In this document: piece by piece, positions 43,561 through 55,517 of the stretch
Layout of the letters: every line of letters starts with the position of its first letter
Position numbering within the stretch: position 1 is the stretch's first letter
Assembly: GCF_902686445.1 (NCBI RefSeq)
Contig: NC_062214.1
Coordinates: 59,307,177-59,371,176 of the forward strand
Source: Sciurus carolinensis
Taxonomy: Eukaryota; Chordata; Mammalia; Rodentia; Sciuridae
Direction of reading: 5' to 3'
Length of the DNA stretch: 64,000 nucleotides
Made by a program: the position numbers and the translations under genes
The notes under the pieces: generated by a model
Databases searched by the model: none
What the model saw: the letters and a program-made list of their open reading frames with translations, nothing else
Told to the model about the DNA's origin: nothing

Positions 43561-45419
43561 TTCTGTTGTGAAGTGTGAGGTCAGTCTTGGAAGTGGCCTT
43601 TGGTTTCCTTGAACTTCCATCTATTGGAAGTTAATGGAGAAGAATATTATCTGTTTGTAAGATGTGATAATATCAGCATTATTTCACAAGGGAAATTAAT
43701 AAAGTTGTATATGAGAAAATGTGATATTCTTGATGTGATTATGGACAAGAGAATAGTCACTGGATTGCCACATTTTTTTTTTTGACAAAATACTTCCCTT
43801 TACAAAATGAAGAAAAAGAAAAGGTAGAGCAAGTAACATTTACTTCTATGGAAGTCACTTGATTTTTCCCTTTTTTTTTTTTTAAAGAAAGTTTTTCTTT
43901 TCTGGGCAGATGAATGACTTGCAGCAGCCTCTTACAAGGTGGACCTTGGGTACTGACCTGCCACTTATAGCTGTGCTGTGTTTCAGGTCTGCTGCTGTGC
44001 AGGACCTAGGCTGGGCAGGGTGGGTGCAGACCCCGACGCAGGGCACTGGCCTGGCCTGGGCAATTCAAACCAGTCATTTTCAGGTTTGTGGCTGCTCTTA
44101 TACCTTGAATTATTATTTTTTCACTTTGTCTTTTTGAAGTGTTAAAAAAAAGCAGGAAATCTGGTTACCAGTGTTTTCCCATTAATACATAGTGGTCCCT
44201 TTTACTCAGTGAGACATTTGTTTCCTAGGATCTGTGTGTGCTCAGTGTCATGTCCTGATATCTCTTGGGTGATTCAGGAGAGGCAACAGGATGGAAAGGA
44301 ATGTACACAAATGCCATGGGAGAGAAAGAGACAAACTACTTTGGGGGTTGGCTTCATCTGTTTGGGTGCTCTGGCATATAGTAGTATCTCAATAAACAGG
44401 TGTGCAAATTTGTGTTTGTCAACCTGATTTACTTGCTGACCTGTGTGGTTAGTTTCTTATTTCCAATGATGCAGCACTGACTTTGCTGTGCCTTGACATT
44501 CCCCAAATTGGATATTTATAAAAGCAAAAACAATATTGAAGCCAGGGAACTCCCTTTGGAAGATTCAGACAGCCTGTGTGCTCCTTTTTGGAACAGAGCA
44601 GATGGTCACCCTCCTTGCCAGGTCTGAGCAAGAGGCAAATCTCAGAGTGGATGCACACCATGCATTTTTAAAAATCTAAGGCCTTTGAAGACATTTAAAT
44701 CTGTGAGAGAAGCACAAGGACATTTTGCCAATGCAAAATGAAAGCGACTTTCATCTTCTCAGAGTTGCCTTATACCCTTGTTCTAGAAAGCACTCAACTT
44801 TCATATCTGTCCATTTGTAATACTATAGGGACTAATTCCCAAGTGAAGTGCTTGTAAAATGATCACAAAAGAGATCACGGGAATAGACATGAATGATGTG
44901 TATGTGTTTATCATCCCAGGGAGAGCAGTCTAGAAAAAGAATGTACAATATTTTCTCCATATTCCAGCTTGCTTAAGTATATCAAACTCTTACCATAAGA
45001 ACACACAAAAATTTCTCCTCCTTTTATAGTGTGAATATGGGAATTGCAAACACACACTTGTGTTTTCTAGATAATTATGAATGCTGATGAAAGACTTTTT
45101 TTTTTTAATGCTTTTATTTTTACAGGAACTTAGCCAGGGCATTGTCTGTGCCCAGTGAGAGAGAACTGAGCTTAGGCAACATTGGCTGGGATCAGTCAAG
45201 GGCTATTGTCTGATTTATGTCTTGTACTAGGAGACCTGGCAAGGATACTGTGCTTCAGTTAAGCAGAAGTGGGGGGACAGGCAGAGAAGCAGCGGGTATG
45301 GCTCAGTGACCTGGGGGTCATGAACAGAGCAATGGACATGGTCTTCCTCAGCTCTGCCTTGTGAAGGAGTGACCAAAGGCCAGCTTTCTTGAGTTTGTTT
45401 CCCTTTTTGATGAAGTTGA
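43561..45419. other. Unassigned sequence
   Basis: T-rich tracts at 43768-43783 and 43869-43882. Frames of 60-75 codons have no domain. No named repeat. Confidence 0.45.
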
Positions 45420-45600
45420 GAGAATACCTTTGACAGGTTGTGTCCATTTTGGGGTGATTATGAGTAAATCTGCCATGAACATTCTTGTACATGACTTTTG
45501 GTACACACACTCTCTCTTTTAAAAAAAATAAATAGGAGTAGATTTTTAATCATAGGTATACATATCTTTAGCTTAACTAGTTCTTTCTCTGGAACTTTCT
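45420..45600 (-). mobile_element. Old L1 ORF2 fragment, antisense
   Basis: GTTGTGTCCATTTTGGGGTG, TCTGCCATGAACATTCTTGT and ACATGACTTTTGGTACACAC match a well-known antisense block of old L1 ORF2. Confidence 0.65.
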
Positions 45601-45814
45601 GGAATATTCCAGAAGTGAATTCCCAGTGACTTCAGAACTTCTGATGTAGCACCCTGGACTCTGGAGAACTCATTAGACAAGGATTCCATCATTCAGGAAA
45701 CCAACTGGTGATGCAGGCATGAAGGAAAGAAATTCTTTACTGTGGTAGCTCTCACTGACCCGAAGAGATACAGCATTTTTTTTTTGGGGGGGTGGTGGTG
45801 GTTAAATTCTTATA

Positions 45815-46165
45815 TTGCTGCTCCTTGTGGTGGGCTGCACTACTTGGTACCCTTCTCTGTGAGAGGGTCACGGAGGATTACTCATTTTCTAGGTTGAATT
45901 CAAGTCGGGTCATGTGACTGGCTTTGGTCAATGAAGTGTACATGAAAATGACATGTGCCTGTGTGGCTTTTAGAGTCAGCACATAGTTTGCCATGATAAC
46001 TGGTAGTGCTCAAGATAAAGCCTGCTCCTGCTGCACTGCCTGGGTCTCAGCGTGAAGGCAGAGTGGAGCAGGGCCAAGCAGATGCACAGATGACATGCAG
46101 CACCAACAAGGAATAAATGCTTATTGCTTTAAGTCACATGACCTAGCCCGTCCTGACTGATACAA
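45815..46165 (+). repeat. Ancient LTR-like repeat
   Basis: GTCATGTGACTGGCTTTGGT, CAATGAAGTGTACATG, CTGGGTCTCAGCGTGAAGGC, a GAATAAATGCTTATTGCTTT polyadenylation-like block and GTCCTGACTGATACAAT. The layout fits an old LTR. Family uncertain. Confidence 0.45.
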
Positions 46166-46394
46166 TACTTTCTAAGCATGGATTCTTTAGCGTGTCATGC
46201 AAATTCTTTGACCCACAGATGCTTAATTTAAAAAATAAGGACGTGGGCATCTCCGTGGATGGATGCAATCTCGCAGAGTTGTGAGAAGGGAAATAAGCAA
46301 CAGATGGTGGAATTGCCTTGAAAGTGTTCTACAAACATGGAGCTTGGTTTCTCTTTTTACATCTAATAAACAGTTAAAGACACAGGTAGAAGTT

Positions 46395-46560
46395 AAGCAG
46401 CCGGGCCATCTCCTAGCTGTGTGACTTTGGGTAAGTTACTCAACTCCTCCAAATTCCCTTAGTTCTAAAATGTGGTCCATAGTAGGATACACCTTATAAG
46501 GTGACAGGTAGGTTAAATGCCAAAGCGCAGCTCAAACACAGTACAGTGCCTGACTTCTAC
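46395..46560 (+). repeat. MIR SINE
   Basis: CTAGCTGTGTGACTTTGGGT, AAGTTACTCAACTCCTCC and CAGTACAGTGCCTGACTTC are in MIR order. Confidence 0.8.
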
Positions 46561-46899
46561 CAACTCCTTGTTTAGACTGGCTGGCCATTGTTGTTGTTAC
46601 CTAGGTACATTTTCTGCCGCATGAGGAGTTCAGAATCCAGGGGAGGGCTGGAGTTCTGCACTTCTGTTCTATTACGATGGAGCAAAATGGGTCTATCTCT
46701 TTAAAAGAAAAAAATCTGCAGTCAAGAAAAATATCCCTTCAAGGGAAGCTGTTTAAGTGCCTTAGATTTTGGGTTCATAATAATTTTTTAAAGATGTGGT
46801 GCTAAAAGTGTTCTTTCAAGAATAAATCAATAGTACACAGAGGCCCGGATACTAAAGTCTCTTCTTGCTAGAAGTTAGTCATAGAAAAAAAATCACCTT

Positions 46900-47345
46900 T
46901 GATATGTTTGTGAAACATTAATTCACTTTACTATGCACAAGGCAAAGTGTGGGGATAAAATAAGGCATAAAACAGGTCATTGCGCTGAGGTGCTCATAGT
47001 CTAGAGGGGGAGATGGACATCTGTATGCATAATTAAAGGTCATAAAGGCCCTTGCATTGCAGAGTTACAAAGAAAAGGTGATAGGAATATAGATGGAGGA
47101 GTGATTTATTATGTGTAGGAGAGTCCTGGCCAAAGCTTTGCAGAGGAAGTGACATTTGAATTGGGTAATTTAGGTTAACTTGATGCCCCTCGGAAACATA
47201 GGGCTCAGTAGGATGAAGGAAGGCACAGACTGGGCTGCAGGGCGTGGGATACAGCTCTAGATGAGATGGAATGAGTGGCCAAGGCAGGCCGGAAAGGCCC
47301 CCAATGCCACGTTAGGGAATTTGGACTTGATTCGTCAGGCGAGGT
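46900..47345 (+). repeat. Ancient interspersed repeat, family not named (copy 2)
   Basis: CACTTTACTATGCACAAGGC, GTGCTCATAGTCTAGAGGGG, GCAGAGGAAGTGACATTTGA and ACGTTAGGGAATTTGGACTT follow the order of a common old mammalian repeat. I cannot name it confidently. Probably related to 28020-28400. Confidence 0.5.
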
Positions 47346-47621
47346 AAGATGTTTTAGAGACATGTACATTCAGCATATATTCTTGGATAAACACCAAAGA
47401 CACAGAGGAAGAAAAATCTGCAAAGTTATAAATTATCTTCTGTTTATGTGCCAAGTAAAATCTTTTGCTTGCTGAACAGGATGTGCCTACATAGATTCCC
47501 TGGGATGAAATTGCACTAAAATAAGAAGAATGCCATTTGGGACTGTTAATGAATAAAAATGTCACTGTGGGGTGAGTCTAAAGGGGCGGCCTGAGATACC
47601 AGCTGAGCAGGGGGTCAGGCA

Positions 47622-47643
47622 GTCGATGATGATGATGATGATG
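47622..47643. repeat. (GAT)n microsatellite
   Basis: Seven GAT units in a row followed by GTTCACAC. Confidence 0.9.
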
Positions 47644-47939
47644 TTCACACTGTGCCAGCAGCTGACGCTTCACGAACCGAGCTGCTGCAGGGCAAGTTTC
47701 TACCCAATCTCAGGGTCTGGGGATCTTCCCCTCTTAGGCTAAGCCTGCTGGCTCCGGCGGCCTTTGGCCGGTAGATGCTGATCTTAGATGGAAGCAACTC
47801 AGAAATACCTGTATGCTCTGTCCCCAGCAGATGTTGAAGTGAGGCCGGTCTTATCAGAATACTGTCCTTCTTCCCAGAAATCAATATCCGTTAACATAAA
47901 AGAATGATCCCATCACTTTGTTTTTAAGAGCAAAAAGCT

Positions 47940-48285
47940 AACTCACCATAAAGAGGATGGCTAAGTAAAGAGAGGTGTATGCAAGGGAATACCACATGGC
48001 CATTCAAGTAAGTTAATGAGAAAACTACATGTATATTATGACTGTAGCTCTAAAATATAGTGTTGGGCTCAAAAGCAAGGATACTTACTGAAGGATAACA
48101 CATAAAGTTCAAAAAAATCACACAGACATATTCGATGAATACATTGATACGTGGGGAAATAGAAAAACTGGTGAATCTGGAGAGGAAGAGAGAGGAATAA
48201 GATGGAAAAGGTTCACACAGAGGATTTGAAGATCTACAGTGTTTACTTGGCCTTGAGAGGAAAAGATAATAAAGCGAATGTTAAG
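47940..48285 (+). mobile_element. Old L1-derived fragment (weak)
   Basis: AAGAGGATGGCTAAGTAAAG, GGGAATACCACATGGCCATT and GAGAAAACTACATG resemble the plus strand of an old L1 ORF2 end (ATGGATAAATAAA..GGAATACTA type). Confidence 0.4.
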
Positions 48286-48300
48286 ATTAGATAAAGCAGG

Positions 48301-48695
48301 TATTATGGTTTGGATATGAGGTGTCTCTGGAAAGCGCCTGTGTGAGACAACACAGGAAGGTTCAGAGGTGAAATGATTTGATTACCAGAGCTGTGATCTA
48401 ATCAGTGGGTTAATCCATTTGATAGATTAATAATCTGAAAGAACAACTGTAGTGGGTGGTAACTGTAAACAGGTAGGGCGTGGCTGGAGGAAGTAGGTCA
48501 CTGGGGACATGCCTTGGGGATTATGTATTGTGTCCTTGGCTCCTCCTGCTCCCTCTCTGCTTCCTGGCTACCATGAAGTGAGCAGCTTTCTTCCACCATG
48601 TTCTGCCTCACTGGGCTCAGAGCAATGGAGTCTGCCAACCATGCACTGAACCTCTGAAACCATGAGCCAAAATTAACTTTTCCTCCTAAGTGAGT
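48301..48695 (+). repeat. ERVL-MaLR LTR, sciurid-type subfamily (copy C)
   Basis: It starts TATTATGGTTTGGATATGAG. TGTGTGAGACAACACAGGAA, GGTTCAGAGGTGAAATGATT, GGTAGGGCGTGGCTGGAGG, CTTCCTGGCTACCATGAAGT and GAGCCAAAATTAACTTTTCC follow. Same subfamily as copies A and B, opposite strand. Confidence 0.8.
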
Positions 48696-49171
48696 ATATT
48701 TGTTGAAATAGAATGTTGTTTGTTCCGGGACCTAAAAGCACACTTTCTTTAGGTGAAATGCGAAATACATTACCTTCATGGGTAGAAGGGTTTCTGCAAG
48801 GATAACCAGGCATGGGCCACAAAGTATGGTTGGGGGAGGATATCCAGGATAAGCTGAGACTCTGTGGGGATTCATTCTGACCAAGGAAAATGGCTGAAGA
48901 ACTTAGTCTCATAGTTTTAAGAGCTATGTGGCAAACTTGGGTCTGACTTAGACTAGTATTGCTGTATGCCAAAGGTCAGATCTGCTGGATAGAATAAACA
49001 TCAGAGATTCTGAGCCAGGTGGGTGGAGGAGGCCTCTCTAGGACTGGCAGAATCTCCTGTGGTTTTAAAATGTATCTTAAAAATTGAAACAGCACATTTC
49101 AGTATTATAAAATGCATTTTCTCTTTTGAATGACAAACATTTTTTAACCATCTAGCCTACCTAGAGTTAAC

Positions 49172-49184
49172 CTCAACAAATCTT
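49172..49184 (+). repeat. Target-site duplication of full-length L1, left copy
   Basis: CTCAACAAATCTT is repeated exactly at 55505-55517. Confidence 0.93.
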
Positions 49185-49444
49185 TTTTTTTAATTTTTAT
49201 TTTTACAGACTGTAAAATTTTTGTTTCATTGTGCACAAATGGGGTACAACTTAATATCTAAGGTTGTGCATAATGTAGATTGACACCATTCATGTAATCA
49301 TACATGTATATAGGGTAATACTGTCTGTCTCAGTCTACTCTTTCCTTTCCCCACCCTCTCCCGCCCCATTTTCCTGTATATCATCCAAAGATCCTCCATT
49401 CTTCTCTTGCTCCCCCTGCCACTGCCCTGCCATGTTATGTATCA

Positions 49445-52400
49445 TCATACACTTATCAGAGAAAACAGTAGGCCTTTGGTTTTTTGGGCTTGGTTTATTT
49501 CACTTAGCATGATATTCTCCAACTCCATCCATTCACCAGCAAATGCCATAATTTTATTCTTCTTTATGACTGAGTAATATTCCATTGTGAATATATACCA
49601 CAGTTTCTTTATCCATTCATCAACTGAAGGGCATCTAGGTTGGTTCCACAATCTAGCTATTGTGAATTGAGCAACTATGAACATTGATGTGACTGCATCA
49701 CTGTAGTATGCTGATTTTAAGTCCTTTGGGTGTAAACCGAGGAGTGGAATAGTTAGGTCAAATGGGTTCATTCCAAGTTTTCTGAGGACTCTCCATACTA
49801 CTTTCCAGAGTGGCTGCATCAATTTGCAACTCCACCAGCAATGTATGAGTGTGCCTTTTCCCCCTCAACCATGCCAACACTTATTATTGCTTGTGTTCTT
49901 GATAATAGCCATTCTAATTGGAGTTAGATGAAATCTGAGGGTGATTTTAATTTGCATTTCTCTAATTACTAGAGATGATGAGCACTTTTTCATATATTTG
50001 TTGCCCACCTGTATATCTTCTTCTGTGAAGTGTCTGTCCAGTTCCTTAGCCCATTAATAAATGGGGTCTTTGTATTTTTGGTGTAAAGTTTTTTAAGTTC
50101 TTTATAAATTTCAGAGATTAGTGCTCTGTCTGAAGTGTGTGTGGAAAAGATTTTCTCCCACTCTGTAGGCTCTTTTTTCACTTTATTGATTGTTTCCTTT
50201 GCTGAGAAAAAGCTTTTGTTTGAATCCATCCCATTTATTGATTATTGCTTTTATTTCTTGTGCTTTGGGAGTCTTGTTAAGGAAGTCTGGTCCTAAGCCA
50301 ACGTGATGTAGATTTGGGCCTACTTTTTCTTCTATTAGGTGAAGGGTCCTAATTCCTAGATCCTTGATCCATTTTGAGTTGAGTTTTGTACAGGGTGAGA
50401 GATAGGGGTTTAATTTCATTTTACTGCATATGGATTTCCAGTTTTGCCAGCACCATTTGTTGAAGAGATTATCTTTTCTCCATTGTAAGTTTTTGGCACC
50501 TTTGTCTAGTATGAGATAACTGTACTTATGTAGGTATGTCTCTGTGTCTTCTATCCTGTACCATTGGTCTACCTGTCTATTTTGGTAGCAATACCATGCT
50601 GTTTTTGTTACTACTGCTCTATAGTAGAGTTTAAGGTCTGGTATTGTGATACCTCCTGCATCACTCTTCCTGCCCAGGATTGCTTTGGCTATTCTGGGTC
50701 TTTTGATGAATTTCATGATTGCTTTCTCTATTTCTATGAGAAATGTCATAGGGATTTTTATTGGAATTGCATTAAATCTGTATAGCACCTTTGGAAGTAT
50801 GACCATTTTGATAATATTAATTCTGCCTATCCAAGAACTTGGGAGATCTTTCCATCTTCTAAAATCTTCTTCAATTTCTTTCTTTAATGTTCTGTAGTTT
50901 TCATTGTAGAAATCTTTTACCTCTTTGGTTAGATTGATTCCCAAGTATTTTATTATTTTTTTGTGAACAGAGTTGTTTTCCTAATTTCTCTTTCAGATGA
51001 TTCCTTGTTTATGAATAGAAATGCATTAGATTTATGTGTGTTGGTTTTATATCCTGCTATTTTGCCAAATTCGTTTATTAGGTCTAGAAATTTTCTGGTG
51101 GAATTTTTTGGCTCCTCTAAATATAGAATTATGTCATTGGCAAATAGCGATAGTTTGATTTCTTTTTTTCCTATTCATATCCCTTTGATTTCTTTGGTTT
51201 GTCTAATTGCTCTGGCTAGAGTTTCAAGGACAATGTTGAAGAGAAGTGATGAAAGAGGGCATCCCTGTCTTGTTCCAGTTTTTAGGGGAATGCTTTCAGT
51301 TTTTCTCCATTTAGAATGCTGTTGGCCGTGGGCTTAACATAGATAACCTTTACAATGTTGAGGTATGTTCCTACTATTCCTATTTTTTCTAGTGTTTTGA
51401 GCATGAAGGGGTGCTGTATTTTGTCAAATGCTTTCTCTGCATCTATTGAAATAATCATATGATTCTTAACTGTAAGTCTGTTAATGTGATGAATTACATT
51501 TATTGATTTCTGGATGTTGAACCAACCTTGCATCCCCGGGATGAACCCCACTTGATCGTGGTGCACTATCTTCTTAAAATGTTTTGTATGTGATTTCCCA
51601 GAATTTCATTAAGAATTTTTGCATCTATGTTCATCAGAGATATTGGTCTAAAGTTTTCTTTCCTGGATGCGTCTTTGTCTGATTTTAGTATCAGAGTGAT
51701 ACTAGCTTCATTGAATGAATTTGGAAGGGTTCCCTCCTTTTCAATTTCATGGAATACTTTGAGGAGTATTTGTATAAGTTCTTTTTTGAAGGTCTTGTAG
51801 AACTCAACTGAGAATCCGTCTGGTCCCGGGCTGTTCTTGATTGGTAGGCTTTTGATGACTTCTTCTATTTCATTGCTTGAAATTGATCTGTTTAAATTGT
51901 GCATGTCCTCCTGGTTCAGTTTGGGAGGATCATATGTCTCTAGAAATTTGTCAGTGTCTGATATTTTCTATTGTGTTGGAGTATAGATTTTCAAAGTAAC
52001 TTCTAATTATGTTATGTATTTCAATGGTGTCTGTTGTGATATTTCCTTTTTCATCACAAATTTTAGTAATTTGGGTTTTCTCTTTCCTTCTTTTTATTAG
52101 TGTGGCTAAGGGTTTATCTTGTTTACTTTTTCAGAGAACCAAATTTTGGTTTTGTCAATTTTTGAATTGTTTCTATTTCATTGATTTCAGCTCTGATTTT
52201 AGTTATTTCCTTCTACTAATTTTGATGTTGTTCTGTTCTTCTTTTTCTAGGGCTTTGAGATGTAATATTAGGTCATTTTGTTGTTGACTTTTTATTCTAT
52301 TCTTGAATGTGCAATGAATTTTCCTTTTAATACCACTTTCTTAGTGTCCCAGAGATTTTGATATGTTGTATCATCGTTCTCATTTACCTCTAAGAATTTT

Positions 52401-53200
52401 TTTATCTCCTCCCTGATGTTTTCTGTTATCCATTCTTCACTCAATAACATTTAGTCTCCAGGTGTTGAAGTAGTTTCTGTTTTTTATTTTATCATTGATT
52501 TCTAATTTCATTCCAGTATGACCTGATAGAATACAAGGTAGTATCTCTATTTTTTTTGCATTTACTAAGGGCTCCTTTGTGGCATAACACATGGTCTATT
52601 TTTAGAGAAGGATCCATGTGCTGCTGAGAAGAAAGTATATTCACTTGTTGATGGATGGAATATTCTATATATGTCTGTTAAGACTAAGTTATTGATTATG
52701 TTATTGAGTTCTATGGTTTCTTTGCTTAGTTTTTGTTTGGAAGATCTATCCAGTGGTGACAGTGATGTGTTAAAGTCACCCAGAATTATTATGTTGTGGT
52801 CTATTTGATTCCTGGAATTTAGAAGGATTTTTTTGACATACATGGATGAGCCATTGTTTGGGGCATAAATATTTATGATTGTTATGTCTTCCTGTTTTAT
52901 GGTTCCCTTAAACAGTATGAAATGTCCTTCTTTATTCTTTCTGACTAACTTTGGCTTGAAGTTCCTTTTTTCTGATGTAAGGATGGAAACCCCCACTTTT
53001 TTACTGAGTTTGTGTGCATATTAGGTTTTTTCCCATCCTTTCCCTTTAGTCTGTGGATGTCATTTTCTATGAGATGAGTCTCTTGAAGGCAGCATATTGT
53101 TGGATCCTTCTTTTTAATCCAATCTGCCAGTCTTTGTCTTTTGATTGATGAGTTTAGGCCATTAACATTCAGGGTTATTATTGAGATATGTTTTGTATTC
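49445..53200 (-). pseudogene. LINE-1 ORF2, broken (endonuclease and reverse transcriptase)
   Basis: Homologous blocks lie in successive minus-strand frames. Endonuclease with a GDFNT box (52565-52996) loses its frame just after the TFFSA block, where the catalytic Asp-His pair is expected. RT fingers (51566-51904) include NSPGPDGF. The next block (51282-51566) is in a second frame, the thumb/connection (50183-50944) in the first, 49990-50229 in the third, and the C terminus (49445-49822) in the first. At least four frame changes separate them. The catalytic RT box at 51133-51144 encodes FAND, an Asp-to-Asn change in the active site. The protein cannot be made and would be RT-dead. Confidence 0.95.
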
Positions 53201-53299
53201 CGTCATTTTGGCTTATTTTAAATTTTTAACTGACTTGGTTTCTCCTTTGATTGACTTTTCCTTTAGGGTAGTTCCTCCGTTTGCTGACCTACATTGTTG

Positions 53300-54275
53300 T
53301 TATTCATTTTTTTCCTCATGGACTATTTTGCTGAGGATGTTCTGTAGTGCAGGCTTTCTATTTGTAAATTCTTTTAACTTTTGTTTATCATAAAAGGATT
53401 TTGTTTCATCTTCAAATCTGAAGTTTAGTTTTGCTGGGTATAAGATTCTTGTTTGGCAACCATGTTCTTTCAGAGCTTGAAATATGTTGTTCCAGGCCCT
53501 TCTAGCTTTTATAGTTTGGGCTGAGAAGTCTGCTGATATCCATATTGTTTTCCCACTATATGTAATCTGCTGCTTTTCTCCTGCAGCCTTTAAAATTCTA
53601 TCTTTATTTTGGATGTGAGGCATTTTCATTATAACGTGCCTTGATGTGGATCTGTTGTAATTTTGTTCATTTGGTGTTCTGTAAATCTCTTGTGGTTGAT
53701 TTTCCATTTCATTCTTCACGTTTAGGAAATTTTCTGATATTATTTCATTGAATAGGTTATTCCGTCCTTTGGTTTGTATCTCTGTGCCTTCTTCAATCCC
53801 AATAATTCTTAAATTTGATCTTTTCATGATATTCCATAGCTCTTGGAGGTTCTGTTCATGATTTCTTACCATCTTCTCAGTTTGGTCAACTTTATTTTCA
53901 AGATTAAATATTTTTTCTTCATTGTCTGAGGTTCTGTCTTTCAAGTGATCGAATCTGTTGGTGATGCTTTCCATTGAGTTTTTTATTTGTTTTATTATTT
54001 CCTTCATTTCAAGGATTTCTGTTTTTATTTTTTCAAAATCTCTATCCTTTGTTGAAATAATATTTTGCTTCTTGCAGTTGCTCTTTCAACTGTTTAGTGG
54101 AGTGATCATTCCTTGCCTGCATTTGCTTTCGTATCTCATCCTTTGCTTTGTGAATCATTTTAATTGTGTACATTCTGAACTCCTTTTCTGGCATTTCTTC
54201 TACCAAGCTGTCATTGGATTCTATTAATGTAGAATTTGGGTTTGTTTGGAACACTTTCTTCCCTTGTTTTTTCAT
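53300..54275 (-). pseudogene. LINE-1 ORF1, one frameshift (RNA-binding chaperone)
   Basis: ORF1p is a trimeric RNA-binding chaperone that coats L1 RNA. The first in-frame ATG is at 54275 (MKKQGKKVF), and the frame reads to a stop just past AKYYF near 54042. From about 54055 the homologous sequence continues one frame over, to the stop at 53300. The downstream part holds the coiled-coil region (about 53840-54000), an RRM-like domain and a basic C-terminal domain. Total span is about 325 codons, normal for rodent ORF1. A single-nucleotide indel near 54050 appears to be the main break. Confidence 0.92.
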
Positions 54276-55504
54276 GTTGTTCACGTATCTTCCCCCCAGT
54301 GGTGCAGATCTAGGGTATTGCAGTTTCTGCCCATAGGCTTATAGTGACCCTGTAGGTTTCCAAAACCTCTTCTTTAAGAGGGAGATGAATATTAGCAGCA
54401 CCCAGTACATATAATATGCAACCCTAAACCAAATAGCCCCTATGAAGATGTTAACAATATTGTCATAATAAACAAAGAGGATGAATTCAGTTATTATTTA
54501 CAGCATAACCAACAGATTTGCAATAAGGTCTACAGTTTCTAATGAAGGACAAAGAGGATGGGGAGGGGTGTAGGATGTAACTGTTAATGGGATAAGAAAA
54601 GAATATATAGAAGGACTAGATTGTAGGATAAGTGAAAGTGGAATCAAAAGAAGTTGGTTGTTAGCATGAGAAGAGGGAGAAATAGACTCTGAGGAAACAG
54701 GTAAACAAAAGGAAAATAGAGCGAGAAAAATAAAGAAATAAAAACTTAAAAATTTTTGAAAAGGAGAAAAAAATCCACACTATAATAGTCATATACTATT
54801 CAAACCTCCTAATCTTCAGTAGCCTGATGCATGAGAGGTACCTGACAATGTGCTTTCAGTCTCCAGCAGGTGTCTCAGGATGGGATTTGCTCCACCTAAA
54901 GATGGCAGCTTCCACTTCCAGGATATTCCAAGATGGCTGCACTGGCTTCCAAATGTGTTGGCAAATGGGGAGCTGCAACTAGGGGTATAGGCACCGAGTC
55001 TGTGTGGGGTGTGGTTGGTCAGGCTGGGGATCCTACAGTTCCTGGCTGTTGTCCCCAAATGGCAGCAGTCATGTGTAACCAAACCTGTGGGTACTGTGAC
55101 AGTGGACTTCCAGGCAACAGCAGGCAGCTGATGATCCACTGGTGGTGTGCAGGTGGTCTGCAGGTGGTCTGCAGGCTACTGGTGGACGATTGGCAGTTGG
55201 ACCTCAGGTGGTGGGTGATGGGCGGGTGATGGGTAGGTGAAAGGCAGGCAATGGCCAGGCAAGAGGCAGGCAAATGTACAAATGGTGGATGATAGGCAGC
55301 AGTCAGTGAGTGATCTGCACCCAAAAAGTAATCGATATGCTGGCAGAATGCAGATGATCAAGGTAGACAAAAGGGGTAAAGAGCAGGGGAGCGATAAACA
55401 GCAAAGACTGCCTCACAGAGAAACAGATTTTCCTCTGCTTGAAACCCGAGTTACAGAGTGACAAGGAACACAGCCTCCCTCTAGTCCACCATCTTGGATG
55501 TCCT
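54276..55504 (-). promoter_or_regulatory. L1 5' UTR with YY1-like motif and short tandem repeats
   Basis: About 1.2 kb precedes ORF1. CCAAGATGG (minus strand, 55489-55497) sits about ten bases from the element start, where primate L1s carry a YY1 site that positions transcription. Short GGTGGTCTGCA and GGTGATGGG-type tandem units occupy about 55140-55270 (plus strand). The frames of 60-107 codons seen here are not supported as genes. Confidence 0.7.
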
Positions 55505-55517
55505 CTCAACAAATCTT
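55505..55517 (+). repeat. Target-site duplication of full-length L1, right copy
   Basis: Exact copy of 49172-49184. Confidence 0.93.

Larger units (their letters stand above)
49185..55504 (-). mobile_element. Full-length LINE-1, antisense, inactivated
   Basis: The 6.3-kb element has an exact 13-bp target-site duplication. Minus-strand order is 5' UTR (54276-55504), ORF1 (53300-54275), ORF2 (49445 to about 53200), a 3' UTR with a C-rich plus-strand patch (49345-49370), and a short impure A tail. Both reading frames are broken. The RT box is FAND instead of FADD. It is older than the L1 at 1-2186, whose 3' UTR is different. Confidence 0.95.

Noticed and set aside
51963..54227. Plus-strand frames rich in Phe, Ser and Leu that look membrane-like
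   Set aside because: They are antisense translations of L1 ORF2 and ORF1, whose A-rich coding strand gives T-rich, hydrophobic shadow frames.
55140..55270. CRISPR-like array or minisatellite gene
   Set aside because: Units are 9-12 bp, unequal and without spacers, and sit inside an L1 5' UTR in a mammalian genome.
54816..55370. His/Pro/Ser-rich frames with repeat units
   Set aside because: They come from short tandem repeats in the L1 5' UTR and occur in several frames on both strands.
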